NCBI RefSeq assembly: GCF_020252405.1 | Contig: NZ_JADCDA010000011.1 | Coordinates: forward strand, 1 to 36,102 | DNA length: 36,102 nucleotides | Origin: Aestuariivirga sp. | Lineage (GTDB): Bacteria; Pseudomonadota; Alphaproteobacteria; Rhizobiales; Aestuariivirgaceae | Direction of reading: 5' to 3' | Shown: one piece after another, positions 18,170 through 27,751 of the stretch | How positions within the stretch are numbered: the first letter of the stretch is position 1 | How the letters are laid out: each line of letters begins with the position of its first letter | Program-made: the position numbers and the translations under genes | Notes under the pieces: generated by a model | Seen by the model: the letters and a program-made list of their open reading frames with translations, nothing else | The model's database searches: none | What the model was told of the DNA's origin: nothing

Positions 18170-18201
18170 GGTGTTGTGATGAGATGGTGTTGTGATGAGA
18201 A
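18170..18201. repeat. 16-bp tandem duplication
   Basis: GGTGTTGTGATGAGAT is immediately repeated as GGTGTTGTGATGAGAA (15 of 16 identical) in the 209-bp convergent gap between arcC and the cytochrome gene. Otherwise this gap shows no gene I can support. Confidence 0.6.
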
Positions 18202-18243
18202 CCAGTCTGTCATGCAAGGCGGAGTGATCCGGAGAATGCCGGT

Positions 18244-18834
18244 TCAGGGGGATTTGAGCGTATCGAGATAGGCGATGATGGCGGTGACGTCATCCGGCTC
18301 GAAGGCGAATTCGGGCATGTTGTTGTGGCCGGTGACGATGCCCTCGGCCAGCGCCTCCTGCAGCGCATCGGGATCATAGTTCCTGACCACGTTGCGGAAC
18401 GGCGGCGCCTTCCCGTTGGGCGACATGCTGCTGGCGTCGATGGCGTGGCAGCGCGCGCAGTTCGCGCGCAGCAGGTCGAAGCCGCGGGCGGCCTGGCTTT
18501 CCTCCGGCTTCTGGCCGGTGCCGAGGCTCATGACGAAGGCGGTGAGCGCCTCGGCCTGGGGCTGCGTCACGTCCCAGTTGGGCATGAGGGGGTGGCGCAC
18601 GGCAAGGCCGTCCATGAAGCCGTCGATCAGTTCCTCGCGGTCATAATTCTTTGCGATCTCGCGGAAGGGTGGGCTTTCGGCGAGGGGGCTTGCGCCTGCC
18701 GGCTCGATGTTGTGGCACTTGGTGCAGTTGATCTGGGCGAGGCGCTTTCCCTCGGCGATCATCTGGGCCTCGCCGGCGGCGAGGGCCGGAAGAGCGAAGG
18801 CGGCGAGCGCCAGGAAGGGCAGGGCGATTCGCAT
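18244..18834 (-). CDS. Diheme c-type cytochrome
   Basis: A 196-residue exported protein. A signal peptide of about 20 residues ends ALAAGEA. Two cytochrome c domains follow, each with a CXXCH haem motif (CTKCH at 37-41, CARCH at 126-130) and a likely axial Met (HPLMPNW near 84, NNMPEF near 173). It is therefore a periplasmic electron carrier or subunit of a dehydrogenase; the partner is not encoded next to it. ATG 18834 is selected because AAGGA lies six bases upstream and the signal peptide starts there, rather than the ATG six codons earlier. It is convergent with arcC. Confidence 0.9.
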   Translation of the reverse strand: MRIALPFLALAAFALPALAAGEAQMIAEGKRLAQINCTKCHNIEPAGASPLAESPPFREIAKNYDREELIDGFMDGLAVRHPLMPNWDVTQPQAEALTAFVMSLGTGQKPEESQAARGFDLLRANCARCHAIDASSMSPNGKAPPFRNVVRNYDPDALQEALAEGIVTGHNNMPEFAFEPDDVTAIIAYLDTLKSP

Positions 18835-18888
18835 GGGTGGTCCTTGTCTCACCCTCTCCTGAAACGGGTTCCAGCCGCGGTCAAGCCG

Positions 18889-20736
18889 TCACTCCGTCCG
18901 GGCGCGCACATAGGCGCCCGGCGCATCCCCGATGATTTTCAGCTTGCCCGAGCCCGGGCTGGGCGCCTTCACCCTGGGGCCGGATTTGTCCGCCATCCAT
19001 GCGGCCCAGTCCGGCCACCAGGAGCCGGGGTGCTCGGTGGCGCCCGCGAGCCAGTCCTCGATGCTGGCCGCGCCCTTGTCATTGGTCCAGTACTGATACT
19101 TGTTGGCCTCCGGCGGATTGACCACGCCGGCGATGTGACCCGATCCCGAGACGACAAGCCGCGTCGCGCCGCCGAAATGGCGGCCGAGGCGGAACACCGA
19201 GGCGAGCGGCGCGATGTGGTCATCGCGCGCCGCGAGATTGTAAATGGGGATCTTCACCTTCCTGAGGTCGATGCGGACGTTGTCGAGCACCATCTTGCCC
19301 CGGGAGAGCTTGTTCGACAGGTAGCATTCACGCAGGTAGAAGGAATGCACGCCCGCCGGCATCCGGGTCGAATCGGCATTCCAGTAGAGAAGATCGAAGG
19401 GCATCGGGTCCTTGCCGAGCATGTAGTTGTTGACGACGTAGGACCAGATCAGGTCGTTTGAGCGCAGCAGGTTGAAGGCGTCAGCCATGCGGGCGCCGGG
19501 GAGATAACCTTTGTCCTTCATGCGGTCCTCGATCCACTTCACCTGTTCCTCGTCGACATAGACGAGCATGTCGCCCGCCTTCTCGAAATCCACCTGCGTG
19601 GCGAAGAAGGTGGCGGAACTGACGCGGCGGTCGTTCTGCGCGGCCATCCATCCCAGAGATGCAGCGGTCAGCGTGCCGCCGATGCAATAGCCGATGACAT
19701 TGACCTTCGGCGCGCCCGTGGCATCCAGCGCCGCCTGCACCGCTTCGAGGAAGCCCTCGCGCATGTAGTCGGAGAAGCTTTTCCGCGCCTGGCGTTCGTC
19801 GGCGTTCACCCAGCTGACGATGAACACGGTGAGGCCCTGGTCCACCGCCCATCTGACGAAGGACTTCTTCGCATTGAGGTCGAGAATGTAGAACTTGTTG
19901 ATCCACGGCGGGAAGATGACGAGGGGATATTCATAGGTCTCCCCCTGCGTGGGCGAATACTGGATGAGCTCGAAGGTCTCGTTGCGGAACACCACCTTGC
20001 CCGGCGTGGTCGCGATGTTGCGGCCGATCTCGAAGGCCGACATGTCGGTCTGCCTGATGCGCAGGCGGCCGTCCGGCGTCCGCATGTCTTCCTGCAGATG
20101 CTTCATGCCTTCGATGAGATTGGCGCCATTGGTGGCCAGCGTCGCGCGCAGCACCTCCGGATTGGTGAGACCGAAGTTCGTGGGCGAGATGGCGTTGGCG
20201 ATCTGCTCCACATAAAAGCGCGCCTTGTGGCGGGTGTGCTCGTCCACGCCCTCGGCATTCCTCACCATGTCCTGCGCCCAGTTGGCGGAGATCAGGTAGA
20301 ACTGCTTCAGGAAGTCGAAGACGGTGTTTTCCTGCCAGTCCTTGTCCTTGAAGCGCTTGTCGGCGCGGGCCGGTTCGGCCACCGGGGCAGGATTCTCGCC
20401 CAGCGCCCTGGCCCAGGCGTTCTGCCAGAGATGGGTATAGGAATTCCACAGCTGCATCTGGGCGTCCATCAGCTTGCGCGGATCGTTCATGTAGGATTGG
20501 GTGATTGCGCCCAGCGTCTTCGACACCTGCTCCACGGGCGTGAGCTGCGTCTCGGCCTCGGTCAAAACCGGGTTTGGCCGCTCCGCCACCATGCGGGCGA
20601 TCCCCGCCGCCTGCTCGAACACCTTGGCCATATTCTGCGCGAACTGCACCGGGTCCGCCAGCGTGTACTGGGTGGAGACCTGGGGCGACACTGCCTGCGG
20701 TTTCTCGGGCGTCTTTTCCGGCTTCTTCTCCGTCAT
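18889..20736 (-). CDS. phaC: Class I polyhydroxyalkanoate synthase
   Basis: The product is 615 residues. It polymerises 3-hydroxyacyl-CoA, usually 3-hydroxybutyryl-CoA, into PHA granules in the cytoplasm. The N-terminal region (to about 230) is the variable PhaC N domain; the alpha/beta hydrolase core carries the modified lipase box GYCIGG with nucleophile Cys351, Asp506 in ARDDHIAP and His534 in GSGHIAGVVNPP, a complete catalytic triad. The PWINKFYILDLN segment is typical of class I enzymes. The Lys/Pro-rich first 20 residues look disordered. No phaP, phaR, phaA or phaB lies nearby, so it is unlinked from its pathway here. Confidence 0.96.
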   Translation of the reverse strand: MTEKKPEKTPEKPQAVSPQVSTQYTLADPVQFAQNMAKVFEQAAGIARMVAERPNPVLTEAETQLTPVEQVSKTLGAITQSYMNDPRKLMDAQMQLWNSYTHLWQNAWARALGENPAPVAEPARADKRFKDKDWQENTVFDFLKQFYLISANWAQDMVRNAEGVDEHTRHKARFYVEQIANAISPTNFGLTNPEVLRATLATNGANLIEGMKHLQEDMRTPDGRLRIRQTDMSAFEIGRNIATTPGKVVFRNETFELIQYSPTQGETYEYPLVIFPPWINKFYILDLNAKKSFVRWAVDQGLTVFIVSWVNADERQARKSFSDYMREGFLEAVQAALDATGAPKVNVIGYCIGGTLTAASLGWMAAQNDRRVSSATFFATQVDFEKAGDMLVYVDEEQVKWIEDRMKDKGYLPGARMADAFNLLRSNDLIWSYVVNNYMLGKDPMPFDLLYWNADSTRMPAGVHSFYLRECYLSNKLSRGKMVLDNVRIDLRKVKIPIYNLAARDDHIAPLASVFRLGRHFGGATRLVVSGSGHIAGVVNPPEANKYQYWTNDKGAASIEDWLAGATEHPGSWWPDWAAWMADKSGPRVKAPSPGSGKLKIIGDAPGAYVRARTE

Positions 20737-20906
20737 GGCCTGCTCTTGAAGGGCGAATATGGCGGAAGTGTAAAGGGGCTGGGGCGAAAGGCAAATGGGT
20801 CATCAGGACGGGAGAAACACTTGCCGTCAGTCTGTCTTCGCATGTGCGGCATCCTTTGTGGAGCAGGCACTGCGCCCTCGCGCGAAAACGGGGCGCGCCC
20901 GGTCCT

Positions 20907-21008
20907 GGCGTTCAGCGCCTTGATGGCATTGGTGGCTGAGATGATGCGCCGGACGCTCCCGGGGATGGCAAACAACCGCGCGATCTGGCTCCCGTGTCGC
21001 CGCCATGC
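20907..21008 (-). pseudogene. IS256-type transposase relic
   Basis: On the minus strand one frame reads AWRRHGSQIARLFAIP, then GSVRRIISATNAIKALNA. This follows the conserved C-terminal region of IS256/mutator transposases (W...W..I.PFFAFP..VRR.IY.TNAIE.LN, family knowledge), including the TNAI..LN signature. No full ORF exists; upstream and downstream frames are broken and no inverted repeats are visible. It sits in the 483-bp gap 20737-21219 between aqpZ and phaC, which otherwise holds nothing I can support. Interpreted as a decayed insertion sequence. Confidence 0.5.
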
Positions 21009-21219
21009 GAAAATCCGTCCTCCTCGCCGGCGCAGCCGCCGCCAGCGGCGCAGACGGGCGGATGCGCCCGTCCACTTGCAAATCTTGCCATAAGCAGGCT
21101 CGGAGCTTGCGCCGGGACGGTTCAGCCGACTTTCCTCCTTCCCGGCGGCCTTGCATGCGCGGCGGTCGGGGCGGGCCTTGCGGGGGAACGCCCCTTTTTC
21201 GTCAGTGATCGGAGGAATT

Positions 21220-21900
21220 TCAGTCCTCGGAGATCATCCGGTGGATGATGGCGCCGAGAACGCCGCCCGTCAGCGGAGCGATCCAGAACACCCACATCTG
21301 CTGCAGGGCCCAGGGCTCGGAGAAGAAGGCCACTGCAAGCGAGCGGGCCGGGTTCACCGAGGTGTTTGACACCGGGATCGACACGAGGTGGATCAGCGTC
21401 AGGCACAGGCCGATGGCCAGCGGCGCGAAGCCGGCGGGCGCGTTCCTGTGGGTGACGCCGAGAATGACCACCAGGAACATGGCGGTCATCACGATTTCGC
21501 AGACGATGACGGAGGACAGCGCATAGCCGCCCGGCGAATGCTCGCCGAAGCCGTTGGCCGCGAAGCCGCCGGCCACGAAGCCGGCCTTGCCGCTGGCGAT
21601 CAGGTAGAGCACCGCCGCCGCCACGATGCCGCCAAGCACCTGCGAGGCGATGTAACCCGGCACATGGCTCCACGGCATGCGGCCGGCGGTGGCCAGCCCA
21701 ACCGACACGGCAGGATTGAAATGCGCGCCCGAGACATGGCCCACGGCATAAGCCATGGTCAGCACGGTGAGGCCGAAGGCCAGGGCGACGCCGGCAAAGC
21801 CGATGCCGAGTTCCGGAAAAGCGGCGGCCAGCACGGCGGAGCCGCAGCCGCCGAAGACCAGCCAGAAGGTGCCGAAGAATTCGGACGCATATTTCTTCAT
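21220..21900 (-). CDS. aqpZ: Aquaporin Z
   Basis: A 226-residue MIP-family channel with six membrane helices and both half-helix motifs, HFNPAVS and VNPARS. The segments [40 protein letters not shown] and [13 protein letters not shown] closely match E. coli AqpZ (family knowledge), and the constriction residues (Phe, His in LIHL, Thr, Arg) are present, so it is a water-selective channel rather than a glycerol facilitator. ATG 21900 has GGGGGA six to seven bases upstream; the adjacent ATG at 21906 is too close to it. It is divergent from the RNA helicase. Confidence 0.95.
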   Translation of the reverse strand: MKKYASEFFGTFWLVFGGCGSAVLAAAFPELGIGFAGVALAFGLTVLTMAYAVGHVSGAHFNPAVSVGLATAGRMPWSHVPGYIASQVLGGIVAAAVLYLIASGKAGFVAGGFAANGFGEHSPGGYALSSVIVCEIVMTAMFLVVILGVTHRNAPAGFAPLAIGLCLTLIHLVSIPVSNTSVNPARSLAVAFFSEPWALQQMWVFWIAPLTGGVLGAIIHRMISED

Positions 21901-22036
21901 GTTCATTCCCCCATTTATGGCGCGGCCCGCAGCGTCGAATCGGCGGACCCCGGCCGGGACACGCCCCGGACAAGGCAAAGATTGTCCCCTGGGCAGCGCT
22001 TTCGCAAGCCCATCAATAAGCGAGGCTCCGGGCGAA

Positions 22037-22065
22037 TTGACTTTCCCCACCGGAATCCCTATGTG
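22037..22065 (+). promoter_or_regulatory. Possible promoter for rhlE
   Basis: TTGACT and TATGTG are separated by 17 bases, about 95 bp before the helicase start. The -35 is good and the -10 is weak, so this is tentative. Confidence 0.3.
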
Positions 22066-22160
22066 CGGGCTGATTGACGCGCCCGGGCCCTTTTGGCGCA
22101 CCCGCCCGCCAGCGCATTTCCAAGTTGAACAAAAGCCGCCAGAACGGTCTCTCACCACAC

Positions 22161-23732
22161 ATGAATTTCTCCGAGCTCGGATTGAGCCCCAGAACCCTCG
22201 AAGCGGTCGCCGCCGCGGGTTACACCACCCCCACCCCCATCCAGGCGGAAGCCATCCCTCCCGCCCTCCAGCGCCGTGACGTGATGGGCCTGGCCCAGAC
22301 GGGCTCCGGCAAGACGGCGGCCTTCGTCCTGCCCATGCTGTCGCTGCTCGAAAAGGGCCGGGCGCGCGCCCGCATGCCGCGCACCCTGATCCTCGAGCCC
22401 ACGCGGGAACTCGCCGACCAGGTGCGCGAGGCCTTCGAGACGCTGGGCAAGCTGCACAATCTCTCGGTGGCCCTGCTGATCGGCGGCGTCGCCTTCGAGC
22501 CGCAGGCGCTGAAGATCGACCGCGGCGCGGACGTCGTCATCGCCACGCCGGGGCGCCTGCTCGATCACTTCGAGCGCGGCAAGCTGCTGCTTACCGGCAT
22601 CGGCATGCTGGTCATCGACGAGGCGGACCGCATGCTCGACATGGGCTTCATCCCGGATATCGAGCGCATCTGCAAGCTGCTGCCCTTCACCCGGCAGACC
22701 ATGTTCTTCTCCGCCACCATGCCGCCGGAGATCCAGCGCCTCACCACCGCCTTCCTGCACAATCCCGTCCGGGTGGAGGTGTCGCGTCCGTCGTCCACGG
22801 CGGAGACCATCACCCAGATGCTGGTCAGGGCCCCGCATGACATGAAGGCCAAGCGCGAGGCGCTCAGGCAATTGCTCCGTACCCAGACCAACGTCAGGAA
22901 CGGCATCATCTTCGCCAACCGCAAGACCACCGTGGCGCTGCTCGAGAAGTCGCTTGCCGTCCACGGCTTCAGCGTCGGCGCGCTGCATGGCGACATGGAC
23001 CAGCAGGCCCGCCTCAGGACGCTTGCCGGCTTCCGCAACAACGAAATCACCTATCTGATCGCGTCGGACGTGGCGGCCCGCGGGCTGGACATTCCGGACG
23101 TCTCCCATGTCTTCAACTTCGACGTTCCCACCCATGCGGAGGATTACGTCCACCGCATCGGCCGCACGGGGCGCGCGGGGCGCGAGGGGGCGGCCTTCAC
23201 CATGGTGTCGAAGGAGGACGGCAAAAACCTCAAGGCCATCGAGCAGCTCATCAAAAAGGACGTCCCCTATTTCGAGCTGAGTGCGGAGGCCGAAGCCGCC
23301 ATCGAAACCCGCGCCGCCGAGCCGGACCGCCATGCCGCCCGCGAAGGCCGCGGCGGCGACCGTGGCCGCGGCCGCGAGCGGGACCGTGACCGCCGCCCGC
23401 GCGAGGTGAAGGACCACGGCGAACGCGCCGCGATGGAACCCGCCAGGCGCGCCGGGCACTCCGAAGGTGCTCCCGCACCGCGCGCCGAACGCGCCCCGCG
23501 CGAGGCAAGGCCGGAGCGTGAGGTGTCCGAGCCGCGCCGCGAACGCAGCAGCGAAGCGGCGCAAAAGCCCACCGCCTCCGCCGCCCCGCCGCGCGGCGGC
23601 AAACCCCGCCGTGACCGCGAGCCGCGCAACGACCGCCACCCCCAGCGCGACGTCTCCGACGCGCCGGACCACCGCAGCTTCACCGAACAAACCATGCCCG
23701 CCTTCCTGATGCGCAGCGTGAAGGCGGAGTAA
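22161..23732 (+). CDS. rhlE: DEAD-box RNA helicase (RhlE-type)
   Basis: The product is 523 residues. The two-RecA-domain core (about 1-375) shows the Q motif (GYTTPTPIQ), motif [23 protein letters not shown], the DEAD box ([12 protein letters not shown]), [17 protein letters not shown] and [11 protein letters not shown]. These mark an ATP-dependent RNA unwinding enzyme, probably in ribosome assembly or mRNA turnover and cold growth. The remaining 140 residues are a low-complexity basic/acidic tail rich in Arg, Glu, Ala and Pro with RDR and REPR repeats, likely an RNA-tethering or condensate-forming region. The frame extends upstream, but [13 protein letters not shown] at 22161 matches the family start. 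Confidence 0.92.
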   Translation: MNFSELGLSPRTLEAVAAAGYTTPTPIQAEAIPPALQRRDVMGLAQTGSGKTAAFVLPMLSLLEKGRARARMPRTLILEPTRELADQVREAFETLGKLHNLSVALLIGGVAFEPQALKIDRGADVVIATPGRLLDHFERGKLLLTGIGMLVIDEADRMLDMGFIPDIERICKLLPFTRQTMFFSATMPPEIQRLTTAFLHNPVRVEVSRPSSTAETITQMLVRAPHDMKAKREALRQLLRTQTNVRNGIIFANRKTTVALLEKSLAVHGFSVGALHGDMDQQARLRTLAGFRNNEITYLIASDVAARGLDIPDVSHVFNFDVPTHAEDYVHRIGRTGRAGREGAAFTMVSKEDGKNLKAIEQLIKKDVPYFELSAEAEAAIETRAAEPDRHAAREGRGGDRGRGRERDRDRRPREVKDHGERAAMEPARRAGHSEGAPAPRAERAPREARPEREVSEPRRERSSEAAQKPTASAAPPRGGKPRRDREPRNDRHPQRDVSDAPDHRSFTEQTMPAFLMRSVKAE

Positions 23733-24028
23733 CCTCCGCACCGTCGATCTTCATCAATCCCGGAATGGCAGGAGCATTCGCACGCTCCTTGCGGGACCGG
23801 TCTCCGGGATCACGCAACCGCCGGCCGCGCCTTGTCGGGTGGGGCACTGGGGCAGCAGGGCAACGGAGCGGATGGGCCGGAGAGTTGGTGCATCTTCCGC
23901 AAGGCTGTTCCCTTCGCGTGGGGCTATGATCTCCGCCCGCGGATATCGCGCATTGCCGATGACGCCGAAGGGATTGCCGGGGATGACATGCAGCGTCGTT
24001 GCCTGGCGTGGGAAAAGCGGCGGACTTG

Positions 24029-24076
24029 GAGTACGTTCCGCAAAAGTGGAACCGGTTTTGCGATAAGTTCATGCTC
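24029..24076. repeat. Intergenic palindrome, copy 3
   Basis: GAGTACGTTCCGCAAAAGTG, then GAACCGGTTTTGCGATAAG and TTCATGCTC: a self-complementary member of the family. It is followed by AAGCTTTTGACTT as after copy 1. Confidence 0.75.
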
Positions 24077-24092
24077 AAGCTTTTGACTTGGT

Positions 24093-24132
24093 GCATGTTC
24101 CGACCAGGTGATTCCGCCTGATCGGAACATGC
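24093..24132. repeat. Second palindrome next to copy 3
   Basis: GCATGTTCCGACCAGG and CCTGATCGGAACATGC form a 16-bp stem with one mismatch and an 8-base loop, just before glnE. No T-tract follows. The rest of the 466-bp gap (23733-24198) holds no gene I can support. Confidence 0.7.
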
Positions 24133-24198
24133 GCTGGAGCGCGGGGTAGGGGCCGTCACCCCGTTTCCCTCTGGCCAGACATGCAATAGAACGGGGGC

Positions 24199-27078
24199 AT
24201 GCACCTCCCTCCGCCCCAGCCTGCGCCTGACCGCGGCGCCGTCGCGCTGTTCCGGGCTGAATTGCCGCCCGGCGCCATTCCGGCGGAACAGATGCCTCTG
24301 GCGGAGAACATTGCCGGGGCCTCGCCCTATCTGCGGCAGCTGATGTTGCGCGATCCGGTCTTCGCGGGGCGCGTGTTCAGGGAGGATGCGGATCGGCTGT
24401 TTGGACTTCAGCTCTCAGACCTCGGCCATATCGGCCCGGAGATCTCCCAGGCGGAGGCGATGGCGAGGCTCAGGCAGGTGAAGAAGCGGGTGGCGCTGCT
24501 CGTTGCGGTGGCGGACCTTTCCGGGCGCTGGGATGTGGAGCAGGTGACGGCGGCGCTCACCGGTTTTGCCGATGCGGCCCTTTCCGCCGCGATCTCCTGG
24601 CTGCTGTCGGATTATGCGCGGGCGAGCAAGGTGAGGCTTGCCGATGCCGCGAACCCGCAAGCCGGTTGCGGCTATGTGGCGCTGGCCATGGGCAAGCAGG
24701 GCGCGCATGAGCTCAATTACTCCTCCGACATCGACCTCATCATCCTTTATGACGCGCTGACGCCGCTGCTGGATGACCCGCATGAGGCGGCCACCTTCTT
24801 CGTGCGCCTCACGAGGCGTCTCGTGCAGATCATGCAGGACGTGACCGAGGACGGCTATGTCTTCCGCACCGACCTGCGCCTCAGGCCAGACCCGCGCGCC
24901 ACGCAAGTTGCGATCTCCATCGATGCGGCGGAAGTCTATTACCTGAACCAGGGCCAGAACTGGGAGCGCGCCGCCATGATCAAGGCGCGGGCCTGCGCGG
25001 GTGACGTGGGCCTCGGCGCCCAATTCCTCGACCGGCTGAAGCCTTATGTCTGGCGCAAACATCTCGATTTCGCGGCGATTGCCGATGTGCAGTCGATGAA
25101 GCGCCAGATCCATGCCGTCAAGGGCCATGGCGAGGTGAAGGTCAGGGGCCACAACCTCAAGCTCGGGCGCGGCGGCATCCGCGAGATCGAGTTCTTCGTG
25201 CAGACGCAGCAGCTCATCGCCGGCGGCCGCAACCCGAAGCTCCGTGGGCGGAGCACCATCGCCATGCTGGAGGCCCTGGCCGATGCCCATTGGATCACGC
25301 GCGGGGCCGCGGCGGAGCTCGCCTCCGCCTATCGCTTCCTGCGCGCCGTCGAGCACCGCGTGCAGATGGCGAATGACGAGCAGACCCACACGCTGCCCGC
25401 GGACGACCCCGCCTTCTTGTCCATGGCCCGCTTCTGCGGCTTCGAAAGCGGAGAAAGTTTCGAAACCGAAGCGCGGCGCGTGCTCGAATGCGTGCAGGGT
25501 CATTATTCCCGCCTCTTCGAATCCGCCGAAGAGCTGGGCACGGCCGGCGGCAGCCTGGTCTTCACCGGCGGCGAGGACGATCCGGAAACCGTCGAAACCC
25601 TCTCGCGCATGGGCTACAGGAGCCCCTCGGAAGTTTCCGCCACCATCCGCGGCTGGCATTTCGGGCGCTATGCGGCAACCCGCAGCGCCAGGGCGCGCGA
25701 ACTGCTGACGGAGCTGATGCCGAAGCTGCTCACCGCGCTGGCCGCCATGGGCGATGCGGACCTCGCCTTCCTGGCCTTCGACAAGTTCCTCGGCGGGCTT
25801 CCGGCGGGCGTGCAGCTGTTCTCGCTCTTGAAAGCCAACCCCAAGCTTCTCGGCCTGCTCGCCAGCATCCTCGGCAGCGCGCCGCGGCTGGCGGAGCAGC
25901 TGAGCCGGAGGCCCAAGGTGCTGGACGCCGTGCTGGACCCCGGCTTCTTCACGTCCCTTCCCACCGGGGCGGAGATGGCCCGGCTCATCGCCGCCGCCAT
26001 GCCCGAAGGCCTGGAAACCGACGAGGTGGCGGACCGCGCCCGCATCGTCGGCAAGGAGCAGGCCTTCCGCATCGGCGTGCGCGTGCTGTCGGAAACCGCG
26101 GGCGCGGCGGAAACGGGGCGCGCCTTCTCGGAGCTCGCGGGCCTGCTGCTGGGCCGCCTGCACCAGGCGGTGACGGAGGATCAGATCCGCCGCAACGGCC
26201 ATGTGCCGGGCGGGCGCAGCGCGGTGATCGCCATGGGCAAGCTCGGCGGCCATGAGATGACGGCGGGCTCCGACCTCGATCTCATCATCGTCTATGACGC
26301 GGCGAAGGGCGCGGAGATGAGCGAGGGGGCAAAGCCCCTGAGCGTCAACCAATATTATGCCCGCCTGTCGCAGCGGCTGATTGCGGCCATCTCCGCCCCC
26401 ACGGCCGAAGGCGTGCTTTACGAGGCCGATATGCGGCTTCGCCCCTCGGGCAGCAAGGGGCCGGTGGCGGCGAGCCTGGCGAGCTTCGAGAGCTATCACA
26501 GCACCTCCGCCTGGACCTGGGAGAAGCTGGCGCTCACCCGCGCGCGGCCTCTCTGCGGCGATGCCGGGCTGATGAACGAACTCGCGGCCCGCATCCGCGC
26601 CGGCCTGTGCGAGCCGCGCGATGCCGCGGCGGTGAAGGACGACGTCACCGCCATGCGCAAGCTGATGCTGAAGGAGCAGGGCTCGGGCGGCCTGTGGGAC
26701 GTGAAGCGGGCGCGCGGCGGGCTCGTGGAGCTCGAATTCATCGCCCAGACGCTGCAGTTGATCCACGCCCACCGGCATCCGCGGGTGCTGGACACAAATA
26801 CGCTGGCCGCCCTGGAGAAGCTTCATGGGGCCGGGCTGCTGGCGGACGCAGACCACGCGGCGCTCGAGCGCGCGGGGCTGCTCTACCACCGCCTCACCCA
26901 GATGCTGAGGCTCTGCCTCGACGGGCCCTATGACCCGGCCAGGGCGCTGCCCGCCCTCAACCGGCTGGCCGCCAATGCGGCGGCAGCACCCGGCATCGCC
27001 GCTGCGGAAGCGCGTCTGGCGGAGGCCCAGGGCGAGGTGGCGGCAATCTTCGACCGGCTGGTCGGCCCGGTCTCCTGA
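24199..27078 (+). CDS. glnE: Bifunctional glutamine synthetase adenylyltransferase/adenylyl-removing enzyme
   Basis: A 959-residue protein with the duplicated GlnE architecture. The N-terminal adenylyl-removing nucleotidyltransferase domain has GKQGAHELNYSSDIDLIILY at about 165-184; the C-terminal adenylyltransferase domain has GKLGGHEMTAGSDLDLIIVY at about 680-699. Each is followed by a helical regulatory domain (VQTQQLIAGG and IAQTLQLIHAHRHP regions). It modifies and de-modifies glutamine synthetase in response to PII and glutamine, so it controls nitrogen assimilation. ATG 24199 follows a G-rich stretch. It is a lone gene; no glnB or glnA is nearby. Length fits the family. Confidence 0.97.
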   Translation: MHLPPPQPAPDRGAVALFRAELPPGAIPAEQMPLAENIAGASPYLRQLMLRDPVFAGRVFREDADRLFGLQLSDLGHIGPEISQAEAMARLRQVKKRVALLVAVADLSGRWDVEQVTAALTGFADAALSAAISWLLSDYARASKVRLADAANPQAGCGYVALAMGKQGAHELNYSSDIDLIILYDALTPLLDDPHEAATFFVRLTRRLVQIMQDVTEDGYVFRTDLRLRPDPRATQVAISIDAAEVYYLNQGQNWERAAMIKARACAGDVGLGAQFLDRLKPYVWRKHLDFAAIADVQSMKRQIHAVKGHGEVKVRGHNLKLGRGGIREIEFFVQTQQLIAGGRNPKLRGRSTIAMLEALADAHWITRGAAAELASAYRFLRAVEHRVQMANDEQTHTLPADDPAFLSMARFCGFESGESFETEARRVLECVQGHYSRLFESAEELGTAGGSLVFTGGEDDPETVETLSRMGYRSPSEVSATIRGWHFGRYAATRSARARELLTELMPKLLTALAAMGDADLAFLAFDKFLGGLPAGVQLFSLLKANPKLLGLLASILGSAPRLAEQLSRRPKVLDAVLDPGFFTSLPTGAEMARLIAAAMPEGLETDEVADRARIVGKEQAFRIGVRVLSETAGAAETGRAFSELAGLLLGRLHQAVTEDQIRRNGHVPGGRSAVIAMGKLGGHEMTAGSDLDLIIVYDAAKGAEMSEGAKPLSVNQYYARLSQRLIAAISAPTAEGVLYEADMRLRPSGSKGPVAASLASFESYHSTSAWTWEKLALTRARPLCGDAGLMNELAARIRAGLCEPRDAAAVKDDVTAMRKLMLKEQGSGGLWDVKRARGGLVELEFIAQTLQLIHAHRHPRVLDTNTLAALEKLHGAGLLADADHAALERAGLLYHRLTQMLRLCLDGPYDPARALPALNRLAANAAAAPGIAAAEARLAEAQGEVAAIFDRLVGPVS

Positions 27079-27081
27079 CAC

Positions 27082-27130
27082 GAGCACGATCCGCAAAAGT
27101 GGAACCCGCTTTTGCGACAAGATCATGCTC
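27082..27130. repeat. Intergenic palindrome, copy 4
   Basis: GAGCACGATCCGCAAAAGTG followed by GAACCCGCTTTTGCGACAAG and ATCATGCTC, starting four bases after the glnE stop. Confidence 0.8.
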
Positions 27131-27144
27131 AAGCATGTGACCTG

Positions 27145-27188
27145 GAGCATGATCCGCAAAAGTGGAACCGCTCTTGCGGATCATACTC
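27145..27188. repeat. Intergenic palindrome, copy 5
   Basis: GAGCATGATCCGCAAAAGTG, GAACCGCTCTTGCGGATCAT, ACTC, in tandem with copy 4 and separated by 14 bases. Two copies in a row may form one large structure at the glnE 3' end. Confidence 0.8.
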
Positions 27189-27274
27189 TTGCGGAAGAAA
27201 TCCAGAAATCCCGCGACGGAATCCCGTTTGCCCCCCGTCTTGCTGTGAGGACAGCCAAGAGGAGGAACCGTCCG

Positions 27275-27730
27275 ATGAGCCGACTGACCCTTGCAATCGC
27301 CCTGTTCAGCGCTTGTGCCGTGGCGCCCGCCACCGCCTTCGCCATGCAGCCCTATCTGCCCAAGAGCTCCAAATCCTTCACCAAGGCGGATGTGGACGCC
27401 AACGGCAAGCTCACCGCCGCCGAAATCACGCCACGCGCCGAAAAGCGTTTCGACCGGCTGGATGCAGACCGCAATGGCGCGGTCTCCACCGCCGAGCTCA
27501 ATGGCGCGCTCGAACAGGCGCTGGAGCGCCGCCGCGCCCGCATCCTGGCCGATCTCGACACCGACAAGGACGGCGCAATCACGCGCGCCGAGCTTGATGC
27601 CTCGGTCGACCGGCTGATCGCCGCGGCTGATGCCGATCATGACGGCGCCGTCACGCTGGACGAGGCGCAGAATTATCGTATTGCCAAGCTCCGCAAACCC
27701 GTTACGCCTGCTGGAGACAAGGCCAACTGA
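27275..27730 (+). CDS. Secreted four-EF-hand calcium-binding protein
   Basis: The product is 151 residues. A signal peptide of about 23 residues (hydrophobic core LAIALFSACAVAPATAFA) precedes four EF-hand loops: D39-D41-N43-E50, D63-D65-N67-E74, D95-D97-D99-E106 and D119-D121-D123-E130. All carry Gly at loop position 6 and Glu at position 12, so all four look Ca2+-competent. It is likely periplasmic. A strong GAGGAGG ribosome site precedes the ATG. The open frame extends upstream through the repeats, but the signal peptide fixes the start. It begins a unit with an ECF sigma factor 21 bp downstream; a role in sensing metal or calcium in the envelope is inferred from that. Confidence 0.9.
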   Translation: MSRLTLAIALFSACAVAPATAFAMQPYLPKSSKSFTKADVDANGKLTAAEITPRAEKRFDRLDADRNGAVSTAELNGALEQALERRRARILADLDTDKDGAITRAELDASVDRLIAAADADHDGAVTLDEAQNYRIAKLRKPVTPAGDKAN

Positions 27731-27751
27731 CCGAGCAACCGGACCCATGTT

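Noticed and set aside
18022..18213. 63-codon minus-strand frame between arcC and the cytochrome
   Set aside because: It overlaps the arcC end and a tandem duplication, and shows no family resemblance or ribosome site.
23733..24198. Several small frames after rhlE
   Set aside because: They cross palindromic repeats and show no conserved-looking segment or ribosome site.
24415..27159. 914-codon minus-strand frame opposite glnE
   Set aside because: A GC-rich antisense shadow with His/Arg/Gly-rich composition and no domain.
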